Shown piece after piece: positions 34,116 to 43,070 of a DNA stretch of 64,000 bases. Under the pieces are notes generated by a model. That model searched no databases. It saw only the letters and a list, made by a program, of their open reading frames with translations, and was not told where the DNA came from. A program made the position numbers and the translations under genes. The DNA lies in NCBI GenBank assembly GCA_039184335.1, contig JBCDBD010000020.1, forward strand, positions 1 to 64,000, given 5' to 3'. The DNA comes from JBCDBD01 sp039184335 (GTDB lineage: Bacteria; Bacteroidota; Bacteroidia; Flavobacteriales; Flavobacteriaceae). The first letter of the stretch is position 1. Every line of letters begins with the position of its first letter.

Positions 34116-34386
34116 TCATAATACCGCCAACAAAGGCAAAGCCAAATATTGCTAGATATATTATCCATATCAGTACAGAAATGCCTGCTCCTGCCAATGC
34201 CCACATTTTGGCATTTTTTGATGCTTTTTCTGCTTCGGCATATTCGCCACGGGCATAAGCTTCATTGACTTTTGAGGCATAGATGATACTAGCTATTCCT
34301 GTCGCCAAACAACAAAATACAGTGCTTAAAATTGCCCATACCAAATAATTGTCGGGTTTTGGTGGAATATTAGTGTTGTTCTCCAT
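34099..34386 (-). CDS. CD225/dispanin family membrane protein
   Basis: A 95-residue protein with two membrane segments: PDNYLVWAILSTVFCCLATGIASIIYASKVNEAY, where the CCLATG... loop and KVNEAYARGEY are the CD225 marks shared with eukaryotic interferon-induced transmembrane proteins, then ASKNAKMWALAGAGISVLIWIIY. In eukaryotes such proteins alter membrane fusion; the bacterial role is unknown. It sits between the CCC-motif and DUF2752 genes in the same orientation. Confidence 0.88.
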   Translation of the reverse strand: MENNTNIPPKPDNYLVWAILSTVFCCLATGIASIIYASKVNEAYARGEYAEAEKASKNAKMWALAGAGISVLIWIIYLAIFGFAFVGGIMNAGSY

Positions 34387-34412
34387 GATGTAAAAGTATT
34401 GTTGGTTTAATG

Positions 34413-34748
34413 CTATTCTTCAATGCCATATTGTTCCATCATCTCCCTCACTTGTTCCATATAGGCGTTGATACCCCCTAATTTTTGTATGGAATAGATG
34501 GCCCAGAGCAATGTCAATACCCCTAATACCAGACCAATGACAGCAATGATCTTTGCAGTTTTCAATTGACTGAAGTTGTTATAGTTTTCTGGGTTTTCAT
34601 GATATTTCTTCTCATCTTTTCTCAACAAGAAAAAAGCGATACCTGACATGATGATCCCACCTATTCCAGAGCTGCAAAAGCAGCAAACAAATGAGACGAT
34701 GCCTAAGATTAGGGAAATGGTAACATTGGGTAGTTTTTGTTGTTCCAT
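34413..34748 (-). CDS. CCC-motif membrane protein
   Basis: A 111-residue protein with a first hydrophobic segment (SLILGIVSFVCCFCSSGIGG) carrying the cysteine cluster CCFC, and a second helix (KIIAVIGLVLGVLTLLWAIY). This is the type named CCC motif membrane protein in Bacteroidota and is related to DUF4190. Function unknown. It is the second gene of the small-membrane-protein unit, 13 bases after the DUF2752(b) stop. Confidence 0.85.
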   Translation of the reverse strand: MEQQKLPNVTISLILGIVSFVCCFCSSGIGGIIMSGIAFFLLRKDEKKYHENPENYNNFSQLKTAKIIAVIGLVLGVLTLLWAIYSIQKLGGINAYMEQVREMMEQYGIEE

Positions 34749-34761
34749 AAGCTATTCAGTT

Positions 34762-35070
34762 TTAATGTGTCAGTTTTAGAATGTAGTTGCCCAGTATGAG
34801 CAGTACGCTTGAACCACTCAAGGCAATGATGATTTGATTGGCATATTTGATATTGAAAAAATTGTTCACTAACAAAAAGCAGAACAAAAGAATCAAGGTA
34901 TAGATGGCAGGATACATTTTAAAAGCCGTTAAAAACTCACCTTGAAAAAGCAGGTGGACCGATCGTTGTAGGCCACAACCAGGGCATTCAAAACCAAGCA
35001 CTTGCTTGCTTAAACAAGGTAGCATGTACTCTTCTGAGATAATCAAGCCCATACCTAACTGAAGATGCAT
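34762..35070 (-). CDS. DUF2752 domain membrane protein (b)
   Basis: A 102-residue protein from ATG 35070 (MHLQLGMGL); starts at 35025 (MLPCLSKQ) or 35169 are possible, and I chose the one closest to the usual lead. It carries the family motif FECPGCGLQRSVHLLF and two membrane helices near the C-terminus (AIYTLILLFCFLLVNNFF and IIIALSGSSVLLILG). It opens a unit of four small membrane-protein genes and is divergent from the Smr gene. Confidence 0.85.
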   Translation of the reverse strand: MHLQLGMGLIISEEYMLPCLSKQVLGFECPGCGLQRSVHLLFQGEFLTAFKMYPAIYTLILLFCFLLVNNFFNIKYANQIIIALSGSSVLLILGNYILKLTH

Positions 35071-35080
35071 TTTTTTTTGG

Positions 35081-35114
35081 TTGATTCTTATCACGTAAAA
35101 TACCATTATTTTTG
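35081..35114 (+). promoter_or_regulatory. Promoter of the Smr-domain gene
   Basis: TTG at 35081-35083 is followed after 23 nt by TATTTTTG at 35107-35114, matching the Bacteroidota -33/-7 pattern. The start codon at 35164 lies about 50 bases downstream. Confidence 0.55.
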
Positions 35115-35163
35115 GGTATTGAAAATAAAACCTTGAATTATTTATAACAACCAAAGTTTGAGT

Positions 35164-35703
35164 ATGCAAAAACTTAAAGTAGGGGATAGGGTGGCGGTGC
35201 TTGATGAATGGGTGGAGGGAGAGGTAATTCGTATGACCTCAAAAGATGCAACCATAAAGACAACTGATGGGTTTTTGTTTACTTATGGATTTGATGAATT
35301 GGTCAAGATTTCAGGAGATTTGGCTGTGACCAATTATGAAGTGGCAATGGCAAAAGTTGAAAAAGAACCTATTGTTAAAAAACGACCAAAACCTGTAAAA
35401 CCCAAAGAAAGGAATGCCCCTAAAATGGAAGTTGACCTGCACATTCACCAGTTGGCATCATCGACCAAGGGCATGAGCAACTTTGATATGCTCAATTTAC
35501 AATTAGAGACAGTCAAACGCCAACTTGACTTTGCCATACGCAGGCGTATTCAAAAAGTGGTGTTTATTCACGGCATTGGTGAAGGGGTGCTGAAAGAAGA
35601 ATTACGCTATTTGCTCAATAAATATGATAATTTAAAGTTTTATGATGCCGAGTACCAAAAATATGGCCATGGCGCAACCGAAGTCTATATTTTTCAGAAT
35701 TAA
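35164..35703 (+). CDS. Smr domain-containing protein
   Basis: A 179-residue protein. The N-terminal part (residues 1-60) looks like a small beta-barrel (KVGDRVAVLDEWVEGEVIRM), then a basic, Pro-rich linker (KKRPKPVKPKER), then an Smr domain (about 95-179) with the DLHIHQL motif and HGIGEGVLKEELR. The Smr domain is found at the end of MutS2 and acts as an endonuclease on DNA junctions or RNA. The ATG at 35164 is preferred over the TTG at 35158. Its stop overlaps that of the convergent lipoprotein gene by four bases. Confidence 0.88.
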   Translation: MQKLKVGDRVAVLDEWVEGEVIRMTSKDATIKTTDGFLFTYGFDELVKISGDLAVTNYEVAMAKVEKEPIVKKRPKPVKPKERNAPKMEVDLHIHQLASSTKGMSNFDMLNLQLETVKRQLDFAIRRRIQKVVFIHGIGEGVLKEELRYLLNKYDNLKFYDAEYQKYGHGATEVYIFQN

Positions 35704-36200
35704 TCGGTAGTTGTGGTTATGGTGCCAAAGTCGCTAATGGAAAGATCGGTGATACGTTCCCCTAAACTATTGATCAATGAAACTTCGTTCAATAGTATGG
35801 TGTGGTCATAGGTAACCGAATCTATCTCAACCGTCGTTATCAAGATTTCGCCATCAATTGCCTCTATTTCTTCAACGACGATAGGGGTAGAGGGGGGAAT
35901 TTCATCACAGAAGTAGTTACTGCTCACATTGTCAGAAAAAATGCGGTAGGTCAACTGTGATTGGTTTGGGATGGTGCTTCTTATAGTATCTGTAGTGGCT
36001 TCATTGTCGAGCAAACCATTCTGTAGGTCCAAAATCAGGGTTTCATCACTGTCTATTTTGAAAAACAAGGTCGTAGAAGTGCTTACCGAACCACATTGTT
36101 GAATGGAAATATCATCAAAATCAATGGTTTCTATCTGTAAATCGCCATCACTACATGACCATGCACCGAGGAGAACAATCAAAAAAAGCAATTTTTTCAT
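35700..36200 (-). CDS. Lipoprotein of unknown family
   Basis: A 166-residue protein starting at ATG 36200, with a lipoprotein signal peptide: LLFLIVLLGAWSC, Cys at residue 16. The mature part is acidic (DGDLQIETIDFDDISIQQCG) and looks beta-rich (repeated T/S/I alternation), like a small surface domain. I do not recognise it. A TAAATTTG box lies nine bases before the start, possibly its -7 element. It is convergent with the Smr gene and divergent from the cysteine desulfurase. Confidence 0.75.
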   Translation of the reverse strand: MKKLLFLIVLLGAWSCSDGDLQIETIDFDDISIQQCGSVSTSTTLFFKIDSDETLILDLQNGLLDNEATTDTIRSTIPNQSQLTYRIFSDNVSSNYFCDEIPPSTPIVVEEIEAIDGEILITTVEIDSVTYDHTILLNEVSLINSLGERITDLSISDFGTITTTTD

Positions 36201-36253
36201 CCTCCCAAATTTAAAGCAATTCAACTTTACTGCACTAGTTGTTTAAAGCTATT

Positions 36254-36287
36254 TTGTGAGAAATTAACTTTATTTCGGCTATTTTTG
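36254..36287 (+). promoter_or_regulatory. Promoter of the cysteine desulfurase gene
   Basis: TTG at 36254-36256 is followed after 23 nt by TATTTTTG at 36280-36287. The start ATG at 36306 is 18 bases downstream of the -7 box. Confidence 0.6.
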
Positions 36288-36305
36288 ACCGATTTAAAGT
36301 GATTG

Positions 36306-37460
36306 ATGGCAATGCAAAAAGTGTATTTAGACAATGCTGCTACCACCAAGGTTCGTGAAGAAGTGATTACATGCATGCAAGAGGCGTTGGTCAATTTTTA
36401 TGGCAACCCTTCTTCTACCCATAGTTTTGGCCGATCGGCCAAAACTGCTGTGGAAAAAGCACGAAAGACCATAGCCAAATATTTGAATGCCAGTGCTTCA
36501 GAAATTATTTTCACCTCGGGGGGTACCGAAGCTGACAATATGATCTTACGATGTGCTGTGCGAGATCTTGGAATTGAGACCATTATTACTTCCCGTATAG
36601 AACACCATGCAGTTTTGCATACTGTAGAAGAGCTCCAAAAAGAATATGCGATTTCAATAGTGTTTGTTGATTTGGATATGTTTGGAAATCCGAAATTGGA
36701 ACATTTGATCACATTGCTCGAAAATGACAGCTCAAAAAAATTAGTGAGTCTGATGCATGTCAACAATGAGATAGGCAATTTGATCGATATTGATGCTATT
36801 GCCGAACTTTGTAAGGCCAACAACGCCTTGTTTCATTCTGATACGGTACAGTCTGTAGGACATTATCCATGGGATTTACAGCAAACACCAATTGATTTTC
36901 TGACTGCTGCTGCCCACAAGTTTCATGGTCCAAAAGGAATTGGCTTTGCATTTGTTCGCAAAAACTCTGGGCTAAAACCCTTACTTGTTGGAGGCTCCCA
37001 AGAACGGGGCTTTCGGGCTGGCACAGAACCATTCCACAACATTGTTGGACTCGAAGCAGCTTTTATGGCAGCTTATGATAATTTGGAAGATGAAAGAAAG
37101 TATGTTCTGGCATTGAAGAAGTATTTCATTGATAAGGTTACCACTGAAATTCCAGGAGTGACATTCAATGGCCTATCCGGTGATTTGGAAAAGAGTACAT
37201 ACACCTTGACCAATGTTTGTCTGCCGTTTGACAAGGAAAAATCATTGCTATTGTTGTTTCATCTTGACATTAAAGGCATTGCCTGTTCTAAGGGCAGTGC
37301 ATGCCAATCTGGAAGTGATATGGGATCCCATGTGCTTTCAGAAATATTGAGTGAAGAAAATCTGCAAAAACCATCGATTCGCTTTTCGTTTTCAAAATAT
37401 AATACCAGGGAAGAATTGGATTATACCGTTGCGGTCTTAAAGGAGTTTTCAAAAAATTAA
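36306..37460 (+). CDS. Cysteine desulfurase (NifS/IscS-like)
   Basis: A 384-residue PLP enzyme that takes sulfur from cysteine for Fe-S clusters or thio-modified tRNA. The N-terminus MQKVYLDNAATTKV is the family signature; the PLP lysine lies in AAAHKFHGPKG, and the catalytic cysteine loop is CSKGSACQSG. No iscU, iscA or suf genes are adjacent, so it is probably a stand-alone sulfur donor. The start is ATG 36306 rather than the TTG at 36303. Its stop overlaps that of the next, convergent gene by four bases (TTAA). Confidence 0.95.
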   Translation: MAMQKVYLDNAATTKVREEVITCMQEALVNFYGNPSSTHSFGRSAKTAVEKARKTIAKYLNASASEIIFTSGGTEADNMILRCAVRDLGIETIITSRIEHHAVLHTVEELQKEYAISIVFVDLDMFGNPKLEHLITLLENDSSKKLVSLMHVNNEIGNLIDIDAIAELCKANNALFHSDTVQSVGHYPWDLQQTPIDFLTAAAHKFHGPKGIGFAFVRKNSGLKPLLVGGSQERGFRAGTEPFHNIVGLEAAFMAAYDNLEDERKYVLALKKYFIDKVTTEIPGVTFNGLSGDLEKSTYTLTNVCLPFDKEKSLLLLFHLDIKGIACSKGSACQSGSDMGSHVLSEILSEENLQKPSIRFSFSKYNTREELDYTVAVLKEFSKN

Positions 37461-38110
37461 TCTTTCCGTTTTTTCTTTTTCTTTTCCTTGTCGTAGGGAA
37501 AATTTCTTGAGGCTTGCTTCATCATCTTGTCAATCAGTTCTACAGTGTTCTTGCCAGTTTTCTTGGTAATTCCCTTTTCGTATTTCCACAATAGTTTTCC
37601 CGTACCACCGTCACTGATCTTGACCCCGATCCTGCCATAATTTGCGTCTCCGCTGAAGTAATCAAAAAAATTGAACTCGGTTGGCACACCTTCAGAAAGC
37701 AGAATGTTGAGATCCAGATTTCCACTAATGATTCCATCAACGTTTAAGATCTTTGATAACTGTTTGACGGTGTAAATGTCAATGTTTTGATAACCAATAT
37801 TGTTCTTTGAAAGTATGGCATTCGTGTTTTCTGTATTTTGGAACTCAACATTGAATTTTTTTCTTCGTTTTCTTTTTGAGAAGTAGGTTTCCAATGCATT
37901 TTGTACCGCATAGCCCTCACGCTTGGCCAGTTCTTTAAGCTCATCTTTTGAACGCTTGTCCTCAAGTTCGAGTTGGGTGATAAATGGTATGATGGCCAGG
38001 GTCTTATGGTTCTTGCTGAGCTCATCAAATCGACTACTCTCGTAAATGTTTTTTTGGCCATTGAGGTGAAAACCGATTAAAAAAATAGAAAGCAGTACTG
38101 TTTTTTTCAT
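37457..38110 (-). CDS. Secreted hypothetical protein, possible surface-biogenesis factor
   Basis: A 217-residue protein with a signal peptide (KTVLLSIFLIGFHLNGQ). The mature part has KTLAIIPFITQLELEDKR, KILNVDGIISGNLDLN and GKLLWKYEKGI, a pattern like the periplasmic proteins of the DUF799/CsgG-like fold, which I cannot confirm. The C-terminus is very basic (KEKKKKKRKD). It follows the TonB-dependent receptor gene after six bases, so it is probably part of that operon. Confidence 0.7.
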   Translation of the reverse strand: MKKTVLLSIFLIGFHLNGQKNIYESSRFDELSKNHKTLAIIPFITQLELEDKRSKDELKELAKREGYAVQNALETYFSKRKRRKKFNVEFQNTENTNAILSKNNIGYQNIDIYTVKQLSKILNVDGIISGNLDLNILLSEGVPTEFNFFDYFSGDANYGRIGVKISDGGTGKLLWKYEKGITKKTGKNTVELIDKMMKQASRNFPYDKEKKKKKRKD

Positions 38111-38116
38111 GTTATG

Positions 38117-40585
38117 TCAAAATCTGGCTCCCACTTTGATGTTTAAGATCCTTGAAGTCAAAAAATTCGGGATGGCAAATTGTTGTTGGGTATCCACATC
38201 CCTTACCCAAGTATTGGTAATCGAATTTTGGTTGTTGAACAGATTGAATATTTCAAAACCGACATTAAACTCCTTGAACTTATGCATCCAATGGCCTTTA
38301 GGATATAAATTGTCTTTGTCGGCAAAAATATAGGTTATTCCTAAATCTACCCTTCTGTAATCTCTTAATCTATTCTGAAATTCATAGGGATCGGCATTAT
38401 TGGGAGATCCGCCAGGTACTCCAGTATTGTAGACCATGTTCATGTACATTCTTAAATTCGGTACTGTGGGCACATAATCTTGAAAGAGCAATCCGAATTT
38501 TAACCTTTGGTCCGTAGGTCTTGAGATATAGCCCCTGCCATCACTGTTTTCTTCTGTTCTCAAGTATCCAAGACTGACCCATGATTCTGCCCCGGGGACC
38601 AAAGTTCCGTTCAGCCTAAAATCAAAGCCATAGGCAAATGCCTTTGCATTGTTATTGGCCACATAACGTACCCTAACATCTTCCACGGTATAGGTGTTCA
38701 CATTGCTGAGCCGTTTGTAATAAGCTTCACTGATCAGTTTGAAAGGGCGTTTCCATAAATTGAAACTGTACTCATTTGCAAGAACATAATGTACCGATCT
38801 TTGTGGTTCCACTTTAGGATTAATGAGACCATTCCTGTCTCTTAGTTCCCGATAGAACGGGGGCTGTTGATAACTTCCTATGGACATTCGAAAGAGTACA
38901 TCTTTTTCCCACTTAGGTTTTAGGGCAAACTGTGCTCTTGGGCTAAAAATAAACTGGTCGTTGCGTTCAAGGCCTTCTCCGCCCAATGACCAATAATGGG
39001 CCCTTATGCCCAGATTATAATAAATACTGTTACTGCCCCAATTGGTTTGTTGTGCAAATTGGGCATAGCCAGAAAATCGATCGGTGGTTACAAAATTAGT
39101 GGCACGAACGCCTTCAAATGCTACAATGTCCCCTTCAAAAGGCTCTTCAGGTTGGTTATTGACAAATTTAGGTTCTGAGGGGCGTATAAAAAAGCCAACA
39201 GAGTCCAAGAATTCTGATTCGTTGAGTCTATCCCTAAAATCTTCATAGCTGTATTTGACACCCCATTCCACTAACTTTCCGTTTTTAGTGTATTTTCCGC
39301 GATGTTCAAGATTGAATATCAAAGCGTCCAATTGGTTTCTTGCTCGGTTTATCTGGGATCCTGCTCCTCTTGAACCGGTCGCATCCCCTAAATTTTCACT
39401 TCCTAAATCCGTATTGACCTGCCCCAGTTCATAAGTGGCAATAATATCAGAGAATTCTTCTTCGGTCGTATGGTAAATAGATGCAATGACATTCAGTTTA
39501 GCTGTGTCATTTGGCACATATTCGGCTTTCAGCGCACCAAGTTGGGTATGGTACCTATTATTTTCATTACCCTCATAGAATACCAGTAATGACCTAGGTG
39601 CTGTGATGGTACCAAAATTGGTCTGTCTTGTCAAAGGTTCATTTTCATAGTCATTAATTGAAAAAGTGCCCAAAAAATTCAATTGCCACCTGTTCGAAAT
39701 TTTATAGGAGAGATAGCTTTGCGCATCTAAAAAAGTCGGCTCTACATTGGTCTGTGTTTGTTGGCTGTTCACAAATAAACTATTGGTGCGGTAACGTACC
39801 CCTGATATGGTCGTAAAGCTTTTGTTTTTTGAAATTGATTCAAATGTACTGCTTGCCCCTAAGAGACTGGCATCGACCTGTAATGCAAATGCTGTGGGTA
39901 CCTTGTATGTGATGTCTAAAACCGAAGACAGCTTATCTCCATATTTTGCTTGAAAACCACCAGCTGAAAATTCGAGGTTCTTTACCATGCTACTGTTGAC
40001 AAACCCTAGTCCTTCTTGCTGTGCTGAGCGTACCAAAAAAGGACGATAGACCTCAATATCGTTCACATAGATTAGATTTTCTTCAAAATTGCCCCCCCTG
40101 ACATTGTACTGGGTACTCAATTCGTTGCTGAAAGATACCCCTGGCAGTAATTTCAATATATTCTCGACACCTGGGTTGGCTCCAGGGATTTTTCTCATCA
40201 AATCAGGAGCGATGGTGGTGATGCCCTCGAACTCTTTTTTTCCAGTGGGCGAGACTTCGACCCCGGCAACCTGAACAATAGCCACTTTCAGCACAGGGTT
40301 AAATTCAAAAGTTTCATTAGTGCCAAGAATCAATTTTTCAAGTACGACATTTTTATGGCCAATATGTGAAAAAACGATATCGTTCTCTATGTCTGCCACT
40401 AATTTCAGCATGTAGAAACCGTTAATGTCGGTAGTTGTTCCATAGTTGTCGGTTGCAATGTTCACATCGACAACGGGATTATTTTTTTCATCCAATACGA
40501 TTCCGGTCAAAATCGCAGTTTGCGCAAATAGTAAGCTTGAATAAGACAGTAGAAGAAGTAAAAGGGCCGATTTGAACGGAGTCAC
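38117..40585 (-). CDS. TonB-dependent outer-membrane receptor with carboxypeptidase-like regulatory domain
   Basis: An 822-residue receptor. The signal peptide (LLLLLLSYSSLLFAQ) is followed by a carboxypeptidase-regulatory-like domain (TAILTGIVLDEKNNPVVDVNIA, about residues 22-105), a plug domain (MRKIPGANPGVENILKLLPGV, then YNVRGGNFEENLIYVND), and a beta-barrel to the end with a terminal Phe (VGARF). It imports an unknown ligand using TonB energy. No SusD partner is present, so it is not a classic polysaccharide-utilisation pair. It lies three bases after the M23 gene. Confidence 0.93.
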   Translation of the reverse strand: MTPFKSALLLLLLSYSSLLFAQTAILTGIVLDEKNNPVVDVNIATDNYGTTTDINGFYMLKLVADIENDIVFSHIGHKNVVLEKLILGTNETFEFNPVLKVAIVQVAGVEVSPTGKKEFEGITTIAPDLMRKIPGANPGVENILKLLPGVSFSNELSTQYNVRGGNFEENLIYVNDIEVYRPFLVRSAQQEGLGFVNSSMVKNLEFSAGGFQAKYGDKLSSVLDITYKVPTAFALQVDASLLGASSTFESISKNKSFTTISGVRYRTNSLFVNSQQTQTNVEPTFLDAQSYLSYKISNRWQLNFLGTFSINDYENEPLTRQTNFGTITAPRSLLVFYEGNENNRYHTQLGALKAEYVPNDTAKLNVIASIYHTTEEEFSDIIATYELGQVNTDLGSENLGDATGSRGAGSQINRARNQLDALIFNLEHRGKYTKNGKLVEWGVKYSYEDFRDRLNESEFLDSVGFFIRPSEPKFVNNQPEEPFEGDIVAFEGVRATNFVTTDRFSGYAQFAQQTNWGSNSIYYNLGIRAHYWSLGGEGLERNDQFIFSPRAQFALKPKWEKDVLFRMSIGSYQQPPFYRELRDRNGLINPKVEPQRSVHYVLANEYSFNLWKRPFKLISEAYYKRLSNVNTYTVEDVRVRYVANNNAKAFAYGFDFRLNGTLVPGAESWVSLGYLRTEENSDGRGYISRPTDQRLKFGLLFQDYVPTVPNLRMYMNMVYNTGVPGGSPNNADPYEFQNRLRDYRRVDLGITYIFADKDNLYPKGHWMHKFKEFNVGFEIFNLFNNQNSITNTWVRDVDTQQQFAIPNFLTSRILNIKVGARF

Positions 40586-40588
40586 AAG

Positions 40589-42280
40589 TTATTTTCTATA
40601 GAAAGTACTTTCAAACGTACTGGTGTTGCCTACATTATCGGTAACGGTTACTTTAAGCTCACATTGTGTCTTTTCTGCGATCTTATCATCAAAATTGTAA
40701 GTTAGCGTCTTGGTTTTCGGTTCATACTCCATCAATATCCATGATCCGTTCAAGGTGGTTTCATATGAATTTATTCCGCTGAGGTCATCGGTGATCTCTA
40801 GGCTGAGGTACTTATAGTTGTTCAACCACTGCTTTTCTTTAAAGTTTCTTGCCTTTATTTTTGGTGCCACGGTATCTTTGGCCAAAGTATAAGTCCCTAG
40901 ATTTCTGGTTCTGGTGGTAAACGTCTCCCTGCGTTTATAGGTTTTGGTATAGCTTGGTTTTAAATCACTGTTGAGTCTTGCAATGAACAACTGTTTTTTT
41001 TCTTTATCAGAATAGCTTGTCACATCAAAACTAAGCGTAAAATTTCTGTGGGCAGCTATGGTGTTATCATGTATTTTAACCGTATCGCCCATGTTTTCCA
41101 AATCAATGTGAAAATCTTTGTAGAAGGTACTTTCAGGAAAGTAGACCTTGGCGATGCCCAAGTCAAAACTATTGGGTTTTTGCGCTAAAATATAGTTTTT
41201 GGTCCTCATTTCTTTCTTAGCAATTTTAATGGGGTCTTTTTTTCCTGTGATTGGAACTATCACCTTGATTTCATTGTCCTTGATATCAGAAATCAGAATT
41301 TCCACTTGGTATGACAGGCTTTCTTCCACATTAATTTTACCATCGTTGTACAATGTGTCATAAATCCCCAAAAAATTATAAGGTTCACGAAAACACTTCT
41401 GGACACGCTGTCTTGATTTTGCAAAGTGGCCGTAATCTATCAAAGTGTTGATATACCGGGTTTCACCAAAAGAGAAGGTATCGAAGGTATATGAGCTATA
41501 TAGCTTTGCATTGACCCGTTGCTTTACGGAGTAAACACCATTTTTGTTTGGGGCCAGGTCTTGGCGGTCAAAGCCAACAAAACCGAAACCAATAGTACCA
41601 AAGGCATCTACCTTTTCTGCCAGAAAGGTGCCATCAGCTTGTCGCGTAAAGTTTAGGGGTATTTTTACGGCACTTCGGTTGACATGGGCATCTTCAGAGA
41701 GGGGGTAGGCAAATAGTCCGGTAAGGGTGGGATTGGTTGCATCCCTAACCCCATAACCATACAAAAGTGGATTGGTCGGTTTTTCAGTCACACTGTTCCG
41801 TATTTCAAAATGAAGGTGGGGCCCTGAAGAACTACCAGTGTTGCCCGTATAGGCAATCACACTTCCTTGTGTTACCTTTAAATCTCCATATTCTGGGAAA
41901 ACCTCTACCTCATACGACCTTTTTCGATATTGCACTTTTTTGATATAGCCCTCAATTTCAGGGCTGAATTTCTGAAGGTGTGCATAAACCGAAGTATATC
42001 CATTGGGGTGTGCAACATACAGCGCTTTTCCATATCCCCAATGGGATATTTTGATTCGGGTAACAGTTCCCTCCTTTATTGCATATACAGGTAATCCTTG
42101 TCTCCTTTGGGTCTTGATGTCAATACCTGCATGAAAGTGATTGGATCGTAATTCACCAAAAGTACCTGCGAGTACAATCGGAATGTCAACAGGGGATTGA
42201 AATACATTTTCCGGGTATTTCACTTGGGCGGTCAACTGGGCAAACAACAAAAAAAAGACACCAAAAAAGTGCTTTTGCAT
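40589..42280 (-). CDS. Secreted M23 family metallopeptidase
   Basis: A 563-residue protein with a signal peptide (FFGVFFLLFAQLTAQ). The LytM domain is near the N-terminus: LRSNHFHAGIDIKT gives HX3D, with YAHLQKF and GPHLHFEIRNS giving the HXH zinc ligands. The remaining 350 residues are beta-rich with no known domain (Ig-like strands). It probably cuts peptidoglycan cross-links in the periplasm. It is the first gene of an operon with the TonB receptor and a secreted protein. Confidence 0.92.
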   Translation of the reverse strand: MQKHFFGVFFLLFAQLTAQVKYPENVFQSPVDIPIVLAGTFGELRSNHFHAGIDIKTQRRQGLPVYAIKEGTVTRIKISHWGYGKALYVAHPNGYTSVYAHLQKFSPEIEGYIKKVQYRKRSYEVEVFPEYGDLKVTQGSVIAYTGNTGSSSGPHLHFEIRNSVTEKPTNPLLYGYGVRDATNPTLTGLFAYPLSEDAHVNRSAVKIPLNFTRQADGTFLAEKVDAFGTIGFGFVGFDRQDLAPNKNGVYSVKQRVNAKLYSSYTFDTFSFGETRYINTLIDYGHFAKSRQRVQKCFREPYNFLGIYDTLYNDGKINVEESLSYQVEILISDIKDNEIKVIVPITGKKDPIKIAKKEMRTKNYILAQKPNSFDLGIAKVYFPESTFYKDFHIDLENMGDTVKIHDNTIAAHRNFTLSFDVTSYSDKEKKQLFIARLNSDLKPSYTKTYKRRETFTTRTRNLGTYTLAKDTVAPKIKARNFKEKQWLNNYKYLSLEITDDLSGINSYETTLNGSWILMEYEPKTKTLTYNFDDKIAEKTQCELKVTVTDNVGNTSTFESTFYRK

Positions 42281-42393
42281 AGTAAGATGGAATTTGATAC
42301 TAAAATAACCAATAGTTCTGTATTAAGGAAAAAGAACCGAACATACCATGTCACTTTTATTAAAGTATTACTTGAAGAATAATGCCAAAAATA

Positions 42394-42424
42394 TTGTAAG
42401 GTTGGTCAAGGTTAATTACATTTG
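42394..42424 (+). promoter_or_regulatory. Promoter of the coiled-coil/zapA genes
   Basis: TTG at 42394-42396 is followed after 20 nt by TACATTTG at 42417-42424, an exact consensus match. The start codon of the coiled-coil gene is 24 bases further on. Confidence 0.7.
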
Positions 42425-42448
42425 TGTGATACGCATTGACGTTAGCAT

Positions 42449-42739
42449 ATGGGTGAACTTGTTGAAATAGTTGACTCTCTCGAGAATAAAATAAGCAAAC
42501 TCTTACACAAGCTCGAATTGTTGAACCAAGCAAATACCAAGTTGAAAGAAGAGTTGAACATCTTGAAAGACGATAATCAAACAGTCAAGAATACCCTAGT
42601 GGAATGGGAAGAGAAGTACAATTCCTTGAAACTTGCCAACTCGATGTTGGGTAGTAATACGAATAAAACAGAAGCTAAGCTCAAGATAAATACACTAATT
42701 CGCGAACTGGACCTATGTATTGCCCAATTGGCGGAGTAG
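42449..42739 (+). CDS. Small coiled-coil protein upstream of zapA (ZapB-like)
   Basis: A 96-residue protein that is almost entirely heptad-like helix: VDSLENKISKLLHKLELLNQ, then TKLKEELNILKDDNQTVKNTL, then a second helix (INTLIRELDLCIAQLAE). It has no membrane segment. The position 12 bases ahead of zapA, under the same promoter, and its shape suggest a division-associated partner of ZapA, similar in idea to ZapB of enterobacteria, but this is inferred from layout, not homology. Confidence 0.75.
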   Translation: MGELVEIVDSLENKISKLLHKLELLNQANTKLKEELNILKDDNQTVKNTLVEWEEKYNSLKLANSMLGSNTNKTEAKLKINTLIRELDLCIAQLAE

Positions 42740-42751
42740 TGAAATTAAATT

Positions 42752-43048
42752 ATGGAGGAAAAGCTCAAAATCAAGCTTTCGATTGCGGACAGGGTATATC
42801 CGCTGACCATAGACCCAAAACAAGAAGAAGGCTTGCGAAAAGCGGCTAAGAACATTGATTACCTAGCCAAAAAATTTGAGCAAAATTACGCTGTGCGAGA
42901 TAAACAAGATGTTCTTGCGATGTGTGCCCTCCAATTTGCCTCTAAGATAGAGCAGAATGGTATCGATCGTTCTGAAAATGCAAAAGCGGCCATTGAACGA
43001 TTGAGGGCATTGGATGAGTTGGTGCATTCGAAACTCGGGTCTGAATAA
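42752..43048 (+). CDS. zapA: Cell division protein ZapA
   Basis: A 98-residue FtsZ-binding protein that bundles FtsZ filaments. The ZapA globular head is recognised by LKIKLSIADRVYPLTIDPKQEEGLRKAAKNI-type text, followed by the C-terminal helix (AVRDKQDVLAMCALQFASKI). It lies downstream of a coiled-coil gene and is followed by the 6S-like RNA and rny, an order conserved in this group. Confidence 0.92.
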   Translation: MEEKLKIKLSIADRVYPLTIDPKQEEGLRKAAKNIDYLAKKFEQNYAVRDKQDVLAMCALQFASKIEQNGIDRSENAKAAIERLRALDELVHSKLGSE

Positions 43049-43070
43049 GTTCTTTTAAATAAATAAGTTA

